From Pseudomaricurvus alkylphenolicus (GTDB taxonomy: Bacteria > Pseudomonadota > Gammaproteobacteria > Pseudomonadales > Cellvibrionaceae), in contig NZ_JAAQPI010000003.1 in NCBI RefSeq assembly GCF_011683955.1, positions 620,001 through 684,000 on the forward strand: a stretch of DNA of 64,000 bases, given 5' to 3'. How positions within the stretch are numbered: position 1 is the stretch's first letter; the number at the start of each line of letters is the position of its first letter. The position numbers were made by a program, and so were the translations under genes. Shown here in pieces: positions 16,848-26,963 of this stretch. The notes under the pieces are model-generated. The model ran no database searches and was not told the origin of the DNA. It saw only the letters and a list, made by a program, of their open reading frames with translations.

Positions 16848-17578
16848 CAGGCGAACTCCCCCTCCCGTTCGAACAGCTTTCCCTGCTCCAGCGTCAATAC
16901 CCGTTCAGCACTGCGAGCTACGGCCAGACTGTGTGTCACCATCACCAGCAACCCGTGTTGTTGACTGACCAGTGAATGCATAAGCGCCAACATGGATCGA
17001 CCGCTGTCTTCGTCCAGATTACCCGTGGGCTCATCGGCCAATACCAGTTTGGGGCGATGCACTAACGCCCGCGCAATGGCTATGCGCTGCTGCTCACCGC
17101 CGGAGAGCTGGTCCGGGTAGCTGCCGCCCCGATCCGACAAACCGATATCATCCAGCATGGTTGCGGTACGCCGCTTCAACTCACCACCGCGCACATCATT
17201 AAGTTCCAGCACCAGGGCAATGTTCTCAAAGGCGGTTAATGTCGGTATCAGCAAGAAGGATTGATAAATAAACCCCACCTGGCGGCGGCGAAAATCCGTG
17301 CGTTCGCTGTCGGTGAGATGCGACTGATGGCGGCCATTAACCAAGACCTCGCCGGCATCAGGTTGATCAATGCCCGCGAGCAGGTTTAACAGGGTGGATT
17401 TACCGGAGCCACTGCGACCCAACAGGGCAACTGTCTGGCCGGCCTGTGCCTGAAAATCCAGACCATTAAGTACGGAGCGGCGCACACGACCTTGGCCGTA
17501 GGACTTTTCAAGCCTTCGAAGCTCGATCTGGAAGGCGGGCTCCGTATTGCTGGGCTGAGGATCTTCCGCTGTTGTCAT
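16844..17578 (-). CDS. LolD-like ABC transporter ATP-binding protein
   Basis: 244 residues from the ATG at 17578. A GTG at 17620 would extend it by 14 poorly conserved residues; the ATG has GGGA close upstream and is preferred. Motifs are Walker [21 protein letters not shown] (near 50), Q-loop [20 protein letters not shown], signature [19 protein letters not shown] (near 153) and Walker [17 protein letters not shown]. The QSF and ENI wording places it with the LolD/MacB-type ATPases that drive FtsX-like permeases. It is the first gene of the ATPase-permease-lipoprotein operon, overlapping the permease by four bases. Confidence 0.95.
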   Translation of the reverse strand: MTTAEDPQPSNTEPAFQIELRRLEKSYGQGRVRRSVLNGLDFQAQAGQTVALLGRSGSGKSTLLNLLAGIDQPDAGEVLVNGRHQSHLTDSERTDFRRRQVGFIYQSFLLIPTLTAFENIALVLELNDVRGGELKRRTATMLDDIGLSDRGGSYPDQLSGGEQQRIAIARALVHRPKLVLADEPTGNLDEDSGRSMLALMHSLVSQQHGLLVMVTHSLAVARSAERVLTLEQGKLFEREGEFAW

Positions 17579-17758
17579 ATTCCCAAACGATTTACCCGAT
17601 TCCGCGTAGCCTGTTAACACTCTGCTGCCAATCTATTGAGTGTAGTTGAGCCAGCGAAAACAAAGATGAAATCGGCGCTTTACCTTAACCATGGTTGAGG
17701 TTTTATGCTGCATACCCACAGCAGCCAGCTGATCTTCAATCACAACCAGGGATACCGC

Positions 17759-18316
17759 ATGACAACTATTGCCGTTATTTACCACTCCGTCACCGGAACC
17801 ACCCAGCAATTGGCCGAGGCAATCGCCGAAGGTGTTAACGACACGAACACCGCCAGTGCATTGATGCTGTCGATTTCAGGCAAAGACATTGTCGATGGCC
17901 GTTTTGTGAACCACGAATTGCTGGCGCAAATTGACTCTGTGGATGGGGTGGCATTTGGCTCTCCCACCTATATGGGCTGCGTTTCCGCACAATTTAAAGC
18001 CTTCGCCGATGCCACCGGTGAAATCTGGTGCGACCAGGTTTGGGCCAACAAAGTCGCAGCCGGCTTCACCATCGGATCGAATTACAGCGGCGATCAGCTC
18101 AATACGATCCAGTACCTCAACACATTTGCCAACCAGCATGGCATGCTGTGGGTAGGGCTGGATATCCCCGGCGGCTACGACCCGCAAGGCAGAAACCGGC
18201 TCGGCGCCCAATGCGGCGTGATCGCGCAAACCACTGACACCAACGTGCATGAAACCGATCTGGCCACCGCCAGACATCTGGGCAAACGGGTTGCCAGCCT
18301 TGCCCGCGCGGTGTGA
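17759..18316 (+). CDS. Flavodoxin-family NAD(P)H:quinone oxidoreductase (WrbA-like)
   Basis: 185 residues from the ATG at 17759, preceded by CAGGGAT; an in-frame ATG at 17705 would add 18 residues of no family character. It has the flavodoxin FMN-phosphate loop YHSVTGTTQQLAEAIAEGVN at the N terminus, the isoalloxazine-contacting GSPTYMGCVSAQFKAF near 68, and the IPGGYDPQGRNRLGAQCG stretch near 135. WrbA-type proteins bind FMN and reduce quinones by two electrons, protecting against redox cycling. The gene is monocistronic, with its 3' end abutting the large palindromic element. WrbA proper, or a close flavodoxin-like reductase, are both possible. Confidence 0.85.
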   Translation: MTTIAVIYHSVTGTTQQLAEAIAEGVNDTNTASALMLSISGKDIVDGRFVNHELLAQIDSVDGVAFGSPTYMGCVSAQFKAFADATGEIWCDQVWANKVAAGFTIGSNYSGDQLNTIQYLNTFANQHGMLWVGLDIPGGYDPQGRNRLGAQCGVIAQTTDTNVHETDLATARHLGKRVASLARAV

Positions 18317-18325
18317 TCTAGGGAT

Positions 18326-18596
18326 CTAGTACTCCTTCAAGGTGATATTGCCTAGTGCAGTCAAAATCTAAGCGGCCCAGTGCTAGGCGTTTCCTCGAAG
18401 GCATAGTGGTTCTACGTCGAGAGGGAACAACAACGCAATGGGCCGCTTAGATTTTGACCCGAAGGGCGCCAATCAGGGCGTCTTCTGCTGTGTTGCACTG
18501 GCTTGACATAGCCCCACTATGCCTTCGCCAGCGCGCCTTGCAGAAAACGCCCTGATTGGCGCTGCATTAGGCAATATCACCTTGAAGGAGTACTAG
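18326..18596. repeat. 271-bp nested inverted-repeat element (MITE-like, two-armed palindrome)
   Basis: Outer arms 18326-18360 and 18562-18596 are 35-bp inverted repeats with one mismatch (a G-T pair), beginning and ending CTAG. Inside are two further hairpins. The first pairs 18361-18379 with 18439-18457 (19 of 19). The second pairs 18466-18487 with 18541-18562 (21 of 22; its last base is shared with the outer arm), capped by CATAG/CTATG. The two arm tips share GAAGGCATAGTGG in opposite orientation (18398-18410 and complement of 18514-18526). It fills the whole gap between convergent genes, and the TAG stop of the downstream solute-binding gene lies in the right outer arm. No ORF is inside. 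A mobile non-autonomous element or a compound bidirectional terminator are the likely readings. Confidence 0.9.
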
Positions 18597-19510
18597 TTAC
18601 CGGCGTATTCGGAGGCGACGACATGAGGATCCAGCCACAGCTCGGAACGCCGCAGCGGGGTCTTGTCCGTCAAATAGGGATTTTGTAAGGAGAAGACCCG
18701 CCGCTTGTGCATACGCGCCCGAGCCAGAATATCGCCATAATGACGAAAGAAAAGCTGTTCGTATTCACCGGTTTTTATCAATGTTTCGAGTCCGTTCTCA
18801 ATGCTGACAGCCAAGACATTATTGCTTCGATTAACGTAGAAGTAATAGGCTGAGGGATAGTGGATCAATGCATGTTCATCGATATGGAACCCCATGCCCG
18901 TGCGATCTTCGTATTCATGCCAGACTTCCATAATTGAGCGGGGAAAGTAGTCGAAGCGTCCCCCCTTGAGCATGCGATAAAGAGAATCCGTTGAAGTGCC
19001 TTTTTCAACCTTGATGCCGTTAAATCCAAGAATACGGGTATCTGTCCAGGCATGGACTTGTCCGGGCACAAGCTGCTTCAACTGTTCAAGCGTTGTTATG
19101 CCGCTGAACATGTCTTGGCTATCGCGCTTCACGACGGCAATACGCCAGCCGATCATGCCTCTGTAGATGGGAATTCGAACGGGCAACAACCTTGTCTCCC
19201 GCTCGCGAGTCGCGCTGCCCCAGAGAACGTCGATTTCCCTGTTTTGGTTGAGCAGGCGAAAATCCCGACCACGCGGGAGACGAACCCCATGGGGTTTGGG
19301 TTTGTACTGCCCTCCGTCGGCCTTTAATGCCAGCGTTAATAACTCCAGGGCAAACTCGACTCGGTGCTCTCCCGAGTAGACAACTGGAATCGCCTCAGCC
19401 GCTGCCACGGACCGGATTGCCAACGAAAAAATAAGCAGCAACCATGCCCAGGGAATCAGCACCACTCTGGCATGTTGGTTCCAGTTACAAGAAACATTGC
19501 AGAGGGTCAT
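18593..19510 (-). CDS. Orphan periplasmic solute-binding-like protein (SBP family 3 fold)
   Basis: 305 residues with a signal peptide in the first 38 (WAWLLLIFSLAIRSVAAAEA). The body resembles extracellular solute-binding family 3 proteins: VYSGEHRVEFALELLTLALK, then DVLWGSATRERETRLLPVRI, VKRDSQDMFSGITTLEQLKQ, and the end ALIHYPSAYYFYVNRSN and IKTGEYEQLFFRHYGDILAR. No permease or ATPase gene is nearby, so it may act as a sensor or be a stand-alone protein as is common in marine gammaproteobacteria. Its stop codon lies in the outer arm of the palindromic element, suggesting that insertion of the element supplied or replaced the native 3' end. Ligand unknown. Confidence 0.8.
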   Translation of the reverse strand: MTLCNVSCNWNQHARVVLIPWAWLLLIFSLAIRSVAAAEAIPVVYSGEHRVEFALELLTLALKADGGQYKPKPHGVRLPRGRDFRLLNQNREIDVLWGSATRERETRLLPVRIPIYRGMIGWRIAVVKRDSQDMFSGITTLEQLKQLVPGQVHAWTDTRILGFNGIKVEKGTSTDSLYRMLKGGRFDYFPRSIMEVWHEYEDRTGMGFHIDEHALIHYPSAYYFYVNRSNNVLAVSIENGLETLIKTGEYEQLFFRHYGDILARARMHKRRVFSLQNPYLTDKTPLRRSELWLDPHVVASEYAGN

Positions 19511-19577
19511 TGAGGGCCATACCTGTCGAAATAGAGTGGCATGACCTCAAGATAGCACTAAATAACCAAAATCAGAA

Positions 19578-22421
19578 TCAAGACTCCATATAGGCCTCAA
19601 TCGGCGCACAGCTGCACGCCAGGTTGCGGTCACCGTAGACATTGTCAATACGACCCACGGGTGGCCAGTACTTGTTCTGCCGCAGGCTTTCCAGCGGGAA
19701 GCCACCTTGTGAGCGAGGATAGGGTTTGTCCCACTCATCGGCGGAAACCATCTCCACAGTATGCGGCGCGCTGACCAGAGGACTGTCCGCCAGCTGCACC
19801 TCACCACTGCGAACCGCCTGAATCTCTTCGCCGATTTTCAACAGGGCATCGCAAAACCGATCCAACTCATACAGGCTTTCGCTTTCGGTGGGTTCGATCA
19901 TCAGGGTACCCGCTACCGGGAAGCTCATGGTCGGCGCATGGAAGCCGTAGTCGATCAGACGCTTGGCCACATCTTCCACGTCCACACCGGTTTCTTCTTT
20001 AATGGGGCGCAGATCCACAATGCATTCGTGGGCCACCAGCCCGGCGTTACCGGTGTAGAGAATCGGGTAAGCGGCAGACAAACGCTTGGCCACGTAGTTG
20101 GCATTAAGAATAGCCAGCTCCGTGGCGGATTGCAGTCCGGCAGCCCCCATCATGGTGATGTACATCCAGGTGATGGGCAGAATGCTGGCGCTTCCCAGCT
20201 GCGCAGCGGAAACGGCGTGCGTGGGATTGTCCAACTGTGCGTGGCCAGGCAGGTAGGGTGCCAGGTGAGACTTCACTGCCACCGGGCCCACACCGGGACC
20301 TCCTCCTCCATGAGGAATACAGAAGGTTTTGTGCAGGTTCAGGTGTGACACATCGCCACCAAACTTGCCGGGCTTGCACAGGCCCACCATAGCGTTAAAG
20401 TTGGCGCCATCCACATACACCTGACCGCCGTGGCTGTGGATCAGTTCGCAGATCTCGCGAACGTTTTCCTCAAACACACCATGGGTGGACGGATAGGTGA
20501 TCATGATTGCCGCCAGGTTGTCGCTGTGCAGTTCGGTTTTGGCCTTGAGATCGGCCATGTCCACTTCACCGTTGCTGTCACAGGCAGTGACCACCACTTT
20601 CATACCACACATTTGTGCGGAAGCGGGGTTGGTACCGTGAGCAGAACTTGGGATCAGGCAGATGTTGCGATGACCTTCACCACGGGATTCATGGTAACCA
20701 CGAATGGCCAGCAGGCCGGCGTATTCCCCTTGGGAGCCGGCATTGGGCTGGAATGAAATATCATCGTAGCCGGTGGCTTCACACAGCATCCGATTCAATT
20801 CGCGATCCAACTGGCGATAACCCTCGGCCTGTTCGGTCGGTACAAACGGATGCATGCTGGAAAACTCCGGCCAGGTTACCGGGATCATTTCCGCTGTGGC
20901 GTTAAGTTTCATGGTGCAGGAACCGAGTGGGATCATGGCACGGTCCAGCGCCAGATCCTTGTCCGCCAATCCCCGCAAGTAGCGCAACATTTCGGTCTCG
21001 GAATGATAACTGCTGAATACCGGATGGGTCAGGTAATCGCTGTTGCGCAACAGCTCGGCGGGAATCACCGGCTCTTGTTCAGCGCCACTGATCTGCTCGA
21101 CGCCAAACGCAGACAAAATCGCCTGCAGGTCTTCGGCTTCGACGGTTTCGTCCAGAGAGACGCCCACGCGGCTGTCGTCGATAACGCGCAGGTTAATGCC
21201 GTTGGACAGAGCGCGAGCGTGAATGTCCGCCGTTTTGTCGCCGGTGTTAACTGTCAGGGTGTCGAACCAGCTGTTGTTTTCCAGAGTCAGTCCGGCCGCT
21301 TGCAGTTCACCCGCCAAGGTACTGGTTTTGGCATGAATGGATTCGGCCATGGCCTTCAAACCTTCAGGGCCATGATAGACCGCGTACATGCTGGCCATCA
21401 CTGCCAACAATACCTGAGCGGTACAGATATTGGAGGTCGCCTTTTCGCGGCGAATATGCTGCTCTCGTGTTTGCAGGGCCAGGCGCAGAGCCTCATTGCC
21501 CTGACTGTCTACAGAGCGGCCGACCAGACGCCCGGGCAAGGAACGCTTGTACTTCTCGCGAGTGGCCATGTAAGCAGCGTGCGGACCACCATAACCCAGG
21601 GGTACACCAAAGCGTTGAGTGGAACCAATGGCAACATCGGCGCCCAACTCGGCAGGAGACGCCAGCAGGGTCAGAGCGAGAATGTCGGCCGCCATGGCCA
21701 CCAATCCTTTACCGGCGTGCACCGCGTCAATCACGTCGCGGTAATCATTGATCTGACCACTGGCGCCCGGGTATTGCAGCAACACACCAAAGACATCGTC
21801 AGCCTGAAGGTCACTGCTCGGGTTCCCAATAATGACATTGATATCCAGCGGCTCTGCACGGGTCTGTATGACATCAATGGTTTGGGGCAGACAGTCCTGG
21901 TCCACAAAAAAGTTCAGGGACTTGGATTTGGACATACGCTGACACAGTGTCATGGCTTCGGCAGCCGCCGTGGCTTCGTCCAACATGGAGGCGTTGGCCA
22001 GTTCCATACCGGTAAGGTCGCAAACCATGGTCTGATAGTTCAGCAGTGCTTCCAGGCGCCCCTGAGAAATTTCCGGCTGATAAGGCGTATAAGCCGTATA
22101 CCAGGCGGGATTCTCCATCACGTTGCGCAGAATCACGTTGGGCGTATGCGTGTTGTAGTAACCCTGGCCGATGAAAGAGCGCAGCACCTGATTACCTTCT
22201 GCCAGCGCCTTGAGTTTTTTCAGAGCCTGAATTTCACTCAACCCATCCTCAAGCGCCAGTGCTTCCGGCAGCCGAATATTGTCGGGAATCACATCGCCGA
22301 TAAAATCGGACAACGTGTTGTAACCCAGAGTATTCAGCATCTGCTGTTGATCGGTACTGGCCGGGCCAATGTGGCGAGGTACAAAAGAGTGGCGTGAATC
22401 GAAACCGGTATTGTTGGTCAT
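19578..22421 (-). CDS. gcvP: Glycine dehydrogenase (decarboxylating), P-protein of the glycine cleavage system
   Basis: 947 residues, the single-chain form with two fused aminotransferase-fold halves. It decarboxylates glycine and passes the aminomethyl group to the lipoyl arm of H-protein. The PLP lysine is in [20 protein letters not shown] near residue 697; other landmarks are [35 protein letters not shown] and [20 protein letters not shown]. Full length for the family. The gene lies 109 bp downstream of gcvT on the same strand, but gcvH, which usually sits between or beside them, is absent from the window. Confidence 0.98.
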   Translation of the reverse strand: MTNNTGFDSRHSFVPRHIGPASTDQQQMLNTLGYNTLSDFIGDVIPDNIRLPEALALEDGLSEIQALKKLKALAEGNQVLRSFIGQGYYNTHTPNVILRNVMENPAWYTAYTPYQPEISQGRLEALLNYQTMVCDLTGMELANASMLDEATAAAEAMTLCQRMSKSKSLNFFVDQDCLPQTIDVIQTRAEPLDINVIIGNPSSDLQADDVFGVLLQYPGASGQINDYRDVIDAVHAGKGLVAMAADILALTLLASPAELGADVAIGSTQRFGVPLGYGGPHAAYMATREKYKRSLPGRLVGRSVDSQGNEALRLALQTREQHIRREKATSNICTAQVLLAVMASMYAVYHGPEGLKAMAESIHAKTSTLAGELQAAGLTLENNSWFDTLTVNTGDKTADIHARALSNGINLRVIDDSRVGVSLDETVEAEDLQAILSAFGVEQISGAEQEPVIPAELLRNSDYLTHPVFSSYHSETEMLRYLRGLADKDLALDRAMIPLGSCTMKLNATAEMIPVTWPEFSSMHPFVPTEQAEGYRQLDRELNRMLCEATGYDDISFQPNAGSQGEYAGLLAIRGYHESRGEGHRNICLIPSSAHGTNPASAQMCGMKVVVTACDSNGEVDMADLKAKTELHSDNLAAIMITYPSTHGVFEENVREICELIHSHGGQVYVDGANFNAMVGLCKPGKFGGDVSHLNLHKTFCIPHGGGGPGVGPVAVKSHLAPYLPGHAQLDNPTHAVSAAQLGSASILPITWMYITMMGAAGLQSATELAILNANYVAKRLSAAYPILYTGNAGLVAHECIVDLRPIKEETGVDVEDVAKRLIDYGFHAPTMSFPVAGTLMIEPTESESLYELDRFCDALLKIGEEIQAVRSGEVQLADSPLVSAPHTVEMVSADEWDKPYPRSQGGFPLESLRQNKYWPPVGRIDNVYGDRNLACSCAPIEAYMES

Positions 22422-22477
22422 GGCGAATCTCGAATGTGTGTCAGTTTGGATCTGGCTTTTTGGATCTTTAAATCAGC

Positions 22478-22502
22478 AAAGACGCGCGCGACGCGCATCT
22501 TT
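22478..22502 (-). other. GC-rich hairpin in the gcvT-gcvP spacer
   Basis: AAAGACGCGCG pairs with CGCGCATCTTT (one mismatch) around a three-base loop, in the 109-bp gap where gcvH might be expected. No T-run follows on the coding strand, so it is more likely a processing or attenuation structure than a full terminator. Confidence 0.5.
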
Positions 22503-22530
22503 CTTTATCAGCTTGCCGCAGTGTAGCTGA

Positions 22531-23661
22531 TCAGCCGCGGAAGTAGTTTTGTGGAACGAAGGGCGTCCTGGCGACAGTCATGGCTCTTGGCTTGCCACGC
22601 ACCAGCGCAAATACCTGTGTGTCGACGGCCGCAAACTCTGCTTTCACATAACCCATCGCCACAGGTGCATTGAGGCTGGGCGCAAAACCACCACTGGTGA
22701 CACGGCCAATCAGATTACCTTCGGCGTCGACGATGTCGGCATCTTCACGCACCGGCGCCTTGCCGTCGACCAGAAATCCAACTCTCTTTTCGCTGGCGCC
22801 TTCGGTCTGCTTGGCGAAAATGGCATCGGCACCGATAAACCCGCCGGCTCTTTGACCGGCGCGACGGCGCTCTTTGCTCACCGCCCACATCAAGGTTGCC
22901 TCAACGGGCGAACGGGCATCATCCATATCGTGGCCATAGAGACAGAGGCCGGCTTCCAGGCGCAATGAATCGCGGGCACCCAGACCAATCCACTTGACCT
23001 TGGGTGACGTCAGCAGACATTTGGCCAGGGTTTCTGCACTGGCCGCCGGAACGGAAATTTCGAAGCCATCCTCACCGGTATATCCGGAGCGGGTCACATA
23101 ACAGTCCACGTGATTGATGGACAGGTGCTTGCCGGTCATAAACACCAGGGCGGCAGTATCGCTGTTAAGGACACTCAGCACCTCAGCGGCGGCTGGTCCC
23201 TGCAGGGCCAATAACGCTCGGTCCTCCAGCAGCTCCAACGTGCTGGCGTCGGACAGATTGGCCTGGAAGTGGGCGATATCCTTTTCCTTGCAGGCAGCAT
23301 TAAAGACCATAAAGTAGGTTTGCTCATCCCAGCAGGTCACAATCAGGTCATCAATGATGCCGCCATCGGCATTGGGCAGAAATGTGTATACGGAATGGCC
23401 TGGCGCCAGCGCATCCAGATCCAGCGGCAGCATTTTTTCAAGGTCGGTTTTGGCGCCGGCGCCCTTGACCAGGGCCTGCCCCATATGGGAAACATCGAAC
23501 AGGCCCGCCTCTGCACGAGTGTGCAGGTGCTCGGTCTTGATGCCGTCGGGGTAGGTGACCGGCATGTCATAGCCGGCAAAGGGCACCATTTTGGCACCGG
23601 CGTCTACATGCATGGCGTGCAGCGGGGTCTTGAGCAATTCTGTGGTCGTCGATGTGGTCAT
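22531..23661 (-). CDS. gcvT: Aminomethyltransferase, T-protein of the glycine cleavage system
   Basis: 376 residues. It transfers the one-carbon unit from the H-protein lipoyl arm to tetrahydrofolate, releasing ammonia. Diagnostic stretches are TPLHAMHVDAGAKMVPFAGY at the N terminus, AGLFDVSHMGQALVKG, SRSGYTGEDGFEISVP-type wording (VTRSGYTGEDGFEIS) near 190, and LGARDSLRLEAGLCLYGHDM near 235. The ATG at 23661 follows a perfect GGAGG with about nine bases spacing. The 177-bp upstream region is A/T-rich near 23770-23800, where a promoter is likely. No glycine riboswitch aptamer could be recognised there. gcvP is downstream; gcvH is not adjacent. Confidence 0.97.
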   Translation of the reverse strand: MTTSTTTELLKTPLHAMHVDAGAKMVPFAGYDMPVTYPDGIKTEHLHTRAEAGLFDVSHMGQALVKGAGAKTDLEKMLPLDLDALAPGHSVYTFLPNADGGIIDDLIVTCWDEQTYFMVFNAACKEKDIAHFQANLSDASTLELLEDRALLALQGPAAAEVLSVLNSDTAALVFMTGKHLSINHVDCYVTRSGYTGEDGFEISVPAASAETLAKCLLTSPKVKWIGLGARDSLRLEAGLCLYGHDMDDARSPVEATLMWAVSKERRRAGQRAGGFIGADAIFAKQTEGASEKRVGFLVDGKAPVREDADIVDAEGNLIGRVTSGGFAPSLNAPVAMGYVKAEFAAVDTQVFALVRGKPRAMTVARTPFVPQNYFRG

Positions 23662-23838
23662 GGGAACCTGCCTCCGGAAACATATCGGGGGCGACTACGA
23701 CAGTATTTACCGCCAAAAAAGACGCCCGGCCATCAAAAAGCAGCCATCATAAGCATCATCGGCCAATGATAAAAATTAATACTAATTATTTGGCGATTAA
23801 AATTCCTAATGACAAGCCCCTACGCTTCAGAAGAGACA

Positions 23839-26796
23839 CTAGAGGCCCGCAGTATTCTTGACCTGAAAAGCCGCCGAAATCAGACGTTTATTCTCCAACA
23901 ACAGATCGATGTGGTAACCACCGTCCACAAAGCCCACAGCCGGCCCCTCAATACGGAAGAACTGCACCCCTGACTGGCCGATGACAATAACCGGCACTTG
24001 GGCAATCTGCATCTGATGGGCACCGTCAAAGAGGATAGCCTGCACCACCGTGGTGGCGGATTCAAAATTGTTGAATTCGAAGCCCACGTGGATGGTTCGG
24101 TCCACCTCCAGGGCCGCCGGTTGGTCTCCGTTGACACTGGAGAGCTGGGTATTGCTGATCAGTACACGGGAGATTCTGGGTTTACTGTCGACGATCGCCT
24201 GTTCATTGCGCTGCTTCAGTTCCTGCAGGCGAGCACTGTCGGGAAAGTACACCATTGCGCGGGCGATATTACCGCGCGCCCTGTCAAAGTCTTTGTCTGC
24301 GATTGCCTGCTCCACTTCACTTGCCAGGCGATCTTCCATCGCCGCCAGGCCATTGAGTGCCATCTCATTCTCGGGATCCAGGCGCAGAATTTTCTGGAGC
24401 GTGGCGCGCAGACTGCTGCCGTTGGGCTCCAGAATCTGGCCTGCGTCCCGCTGCTGCTGGGCCTGCTGCAACAAGGCCTGGAGCTTGCCCTGACGCTCAA
24501 CACGGCCCTGGAGGCGGGTCAAGGCGGGGTGGCCCGGTTCAATCTGCAGAGCACGCTTGATCAGCGATTGGGCCTGATCCCACTCTTCGCGACTAATGTG
24601 GGACTGCACCATGGAGCGATAGCGGTCCAACACATCCTTGATACCCTGGCGCGCCTCGCGGTTTTTGGGGTCTACCTTCAACACCTGCCGGAAGGATTCC
24701 AGGGCATTGGCGCCGGCCGGTGTCGTCAGGGCATTGGCCTGCAGATAGGATCTGCCCTGCTCCAACCCCTTTTCTACCGATTCGAGTTTTTCCAGCTTGC
24801 GAACCAATGGTTGAAAACGAATGTTACTGGCGGCATTGGGGAACACCTGCCGGCCAAGCTGCATATATTCACGAGCCTGATCCAGGTCCCTCTGCTCCAG
24901 ACCATCCTGAACACGCCCGGCAATAAAATCTCTGATTCTTTGCAAGCCGGACTTGGCCTCTTGGTCGTCAGGGTTTTGGGACATCAACAGGCGATAGATT
25001 TCTGCAGCACCAATGGCCATGTGCGGCTCGCTGTGCATACGGGAGTAGAGTTCATCGGCGCGCTGCAGCTGGCGCAGACGTTCCTGGGAATTGCCATTGG
25101 TCGCTACCGTCACTTGCTGCGCCGGCGGAGCTGCGGCCACGGGCGCCTTCGGTGCCGGCGCCGTCAATTCGGGTTGCGCCGCGACAGGCGCCGCGGGCTG
25201 AGTTGTCGCCGCCGGTTGTGCCTGTGGCAGGGTTGTCTTTGCAACAGGTTGCGGATTGGCCGCCGGTGCCGGGGATTGCACTACCGCAGCCGGCTGTGGC
25301 TCGGGAGCGGCAGGAGTCGTTTTAACGGCCAGGGTTGGTTGCGGAGCGGCTACCTGTGGTGCGGTGGTTGTGGTCGCTGGCTGAGGTGCCGGGGAGGTCG
25401 CTACTGGCGCTACCGCCGGCTGGCTGCCGGGCTGATTCTTGGATAACGCCTTATCCACCAGTGCGAACAAATCTTCGATATCGGCCACCCGCTGGGCCGC
25501 CGGTAGCTGCTGCTGATAATAAACCCCATAGGCGACCGCACAGGCGACCGCCAGACTCAGCAACCAGGGCCATAGAGAATGGCGCTGGGCAACCGGCGCT
25601 TCGGCATGGGTCGCACCTGCGGAAGGTATGCGGTTGGCGACCGCATGAGCCCCAGGCACTGCGACCGTCGCTGCCTGGGCATCGGCTTGCGCCGACCCAG
25701 GGGGAGGTGTTGCTGCTATCGGTGGAGCCGTAGCAACATTGCCGGTATCCGGGCCGGTTTCTGCCGCTCCCACACGCGCTGACGGCGTATTTTGAAAGTT
25801 GGCGGTATTCGCTCCCGCTGCCATAGTGGCGGCGAGTGTTTCCATCACGGTGTCGTCAATGCCACTGACTGTGGGAGCCGATGCATCGCTGAGATCAGTC
25901 ACACTGGTCATAGTAGCGCCCATTACCGTCGGGGCATCGGCATCAGACTGCATCACTGCCCTGGCCTGTTGCTGCTGCAGACGCTCATCGATCTTGTCGA
26001 TCTCTTCCTTCGGCAGTGCATCCAGGGCGGCAATAAACTCTTCTCCAGTCTGGAATCGATGTGCCGGGTCCTTGGACAGTACTCTGTTGATAATGGGCTG
26101 GAACAGCTGCACATGCGCTGGCAGCATGGGGATGGGTTCGGCCACATGTTTGATGCCAATAGCCACGGCAGATTCGGCGTCAAAGGGAATATGGCCAGCC
26201 AACAACAGGAACAGCACAATGCCCAAGCTATAAACGTCAGAACGCTGGTCAACAGCCTGCCCACGGGCCTGCTCCGGACTCATATAGTGTGGCGTGCCAA
26301 TCGCAGTGCCCGTTTGGGTCATGCTGGAGGCAACGTCCTGGGGCCGCGCGATACCGAAGTCCATCAATACCGCACGACCGTCTTCCTCATGCAGCATGAT
26401 GTTTTCGGGTTTGACGTCCCGGTGGACGATGCCTTTTTTGCCGGCGTAACTCAGTGCCCGCCCAACATCCCGGATCACCTCGAGACGTCGCTTAAGGCTG
26501 AGCCCGTGGCGGGCTTTTTTCAGGTCGTCACCAGGTATGTACTCCATGGAGAGAAAGTGGGAATCACCCACCACCCCCACGTCATAGACAGTAACGATAT
26601 TGGGATGAACCAGGCGGCTGACGATTTTGGCCTCACGGATAAAGCGCTCACTGAAACTGCTGTCGGGCGCCAGATGCAGGGACATGACCTTGATTGCCAC
26701 TTCCCGCTCAAAGCTCTCCTGTATGGCCAGATAGACCTCCGCCATCCCCCCTTTGCCCAGGGTTCGCAGGATTCTATAGCCGGGAATATCAATCAT
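23839..26796 (-). CDS. Transmembrane Ser/Thr protein kinase (PknB type) with helical-repeat periplasmic part
   Basis: 985 residues. The cytoplasmic kinase domain (about 7-265) has the glycine loop LGKGGMAEVY, catalytic Lys36 in VAIKVM, HRDVKPEN with Asp127, DFG at 146-148 and GTPHYMSPEQARGQ, so it should be active. A juxtamembrane Ala/Thr-rich linker leads to one helix at about 409-427 (WPWLLSLAVACAVAYGVYY). Then come a Pro/Ala/Gln-rich stretch (about 435-560), TPR-like helical repeats (about 570-870; for example NALESFRQVLKVDPKNREAR), and a beta-rich C-terminal domain from about 870. It is monocistronic, 177 bp before gcvT. No phosphatase gene is nearby. No good Shine-Dalgarno precedes the ATG. 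Likely substrates include FHA proteins of this window (inference). Confidence 0.93.
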   Translation of the reverse strand: MIDIPGYRILRTLGKGGMAEVYLAIQESFEREVAIKVMSLHLAPDSSFSERFIREAKIVSRLVHPNIVTVYDVGVVGDSHFLSMEYIPGDDLKKARHGLSLKRRLEVIRDVGRALSYAGKKGIVHRDVKPENIMLHEEDGRAVLMDFGIARPQDVASSMTQTGTAIGTPHYMSPEQARGQAVDQRSDVYSLGIVLFLLLAGHIPFDAESAVAIGIKHVAEPIPMLPAHVQLFQPIINRVLSKDPAHRFQTGEEFIAALDALPKEEIDKIDERLQQQQARAVMQSDADAPTVMGATMTSVTDLSDASAPTVSGIDDTVMETLAATMAAGANTANFQNTPSARVGAAETGPDTGNVATAPPIAATPPPGSAQADAQAATVAVPGAHAVANRIPSAGATHAEAPVAQRHSLWPWLLSLAVACAVAYGVYYQQQLPAAQRVADIEDLFALVDKALSKNQPGSQPAVAPVATSPAPQPATTTTAPQVAAPQPTLAVKTTPAAPEPQPAAVVQSPAPAANPQPVAKTTLPQAQPAATTQPAAPVAAQPELTAPAPKAPVAAAPPAQQVTVATNGNSQERLRQLQRADELYSRMHSEPHMAIGAAEIYRLLMSQNPDDQEAKSGLQRIRDFIAGRVQDGLEQRDLDQAREYMQLGRQVFPNAASNIRFQPLVRKLEKLESVEKGLEQGRSYLQANALTTPAGANALESFRQVLKVDPKNREARQGIKDVLDRYRSMVQSHISREEWDQAQSLIKRALQIEPGHPALTRLQGRVERQGKLQALLQQAQQQRDAGQILEPNGSSLRATLQKILRLDPENEMALNGLAAMEDRLASEVEQAIADKDFDRARGNIARAMVYFPDSARLQELKQRNEQAIVDSKPRISRVLISNTQLSSVNGDQPAALEVDRTIHVGFEFNNFESATTVVQAILFDGAHQMQIAQVPVIVIGQSGVQFFRIEGPAVGFVDGGYHIDLLLENKRLISAAFQVKNTAGL

Positions 26797-26963
26797 TTAG
26801 GTATTATCGTTTTGTCAGCCGGAAGTCTTTTATGCCGTTATCTTGGGGCTGAGTCAATCGTTGAGGGACGCTGAAGCGGCCTAATTACACCGCATAGATG
26901 ACAATCGTACGAATTGCGACCAACATCATCCTTGATCTCATGCCAATTGGCTCCATTTGCCTG

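Noticed and set aside
20850-22397. 515-codon plus-strand open frame opposite gcvP
   Set aside because: Mirror of gcvP codon use; His/Gly/Arg-rich nonsense with no domain.
23662-23838. Glycine riboswitch upstream of gcvT
   Set aside because: No tandem aptamer core or conserved purine-rich junctions could be recognised; only a Shine-Dalgarno and an A/T-rich stretch are seen.
23998-25446. 482-codon plus-strand open frame opposite the Ser/Thr kinase
   Set aside because: Antisense to a kinase gene with clear motifs; its low-complexity end mirrors the Pro/Ala linker.
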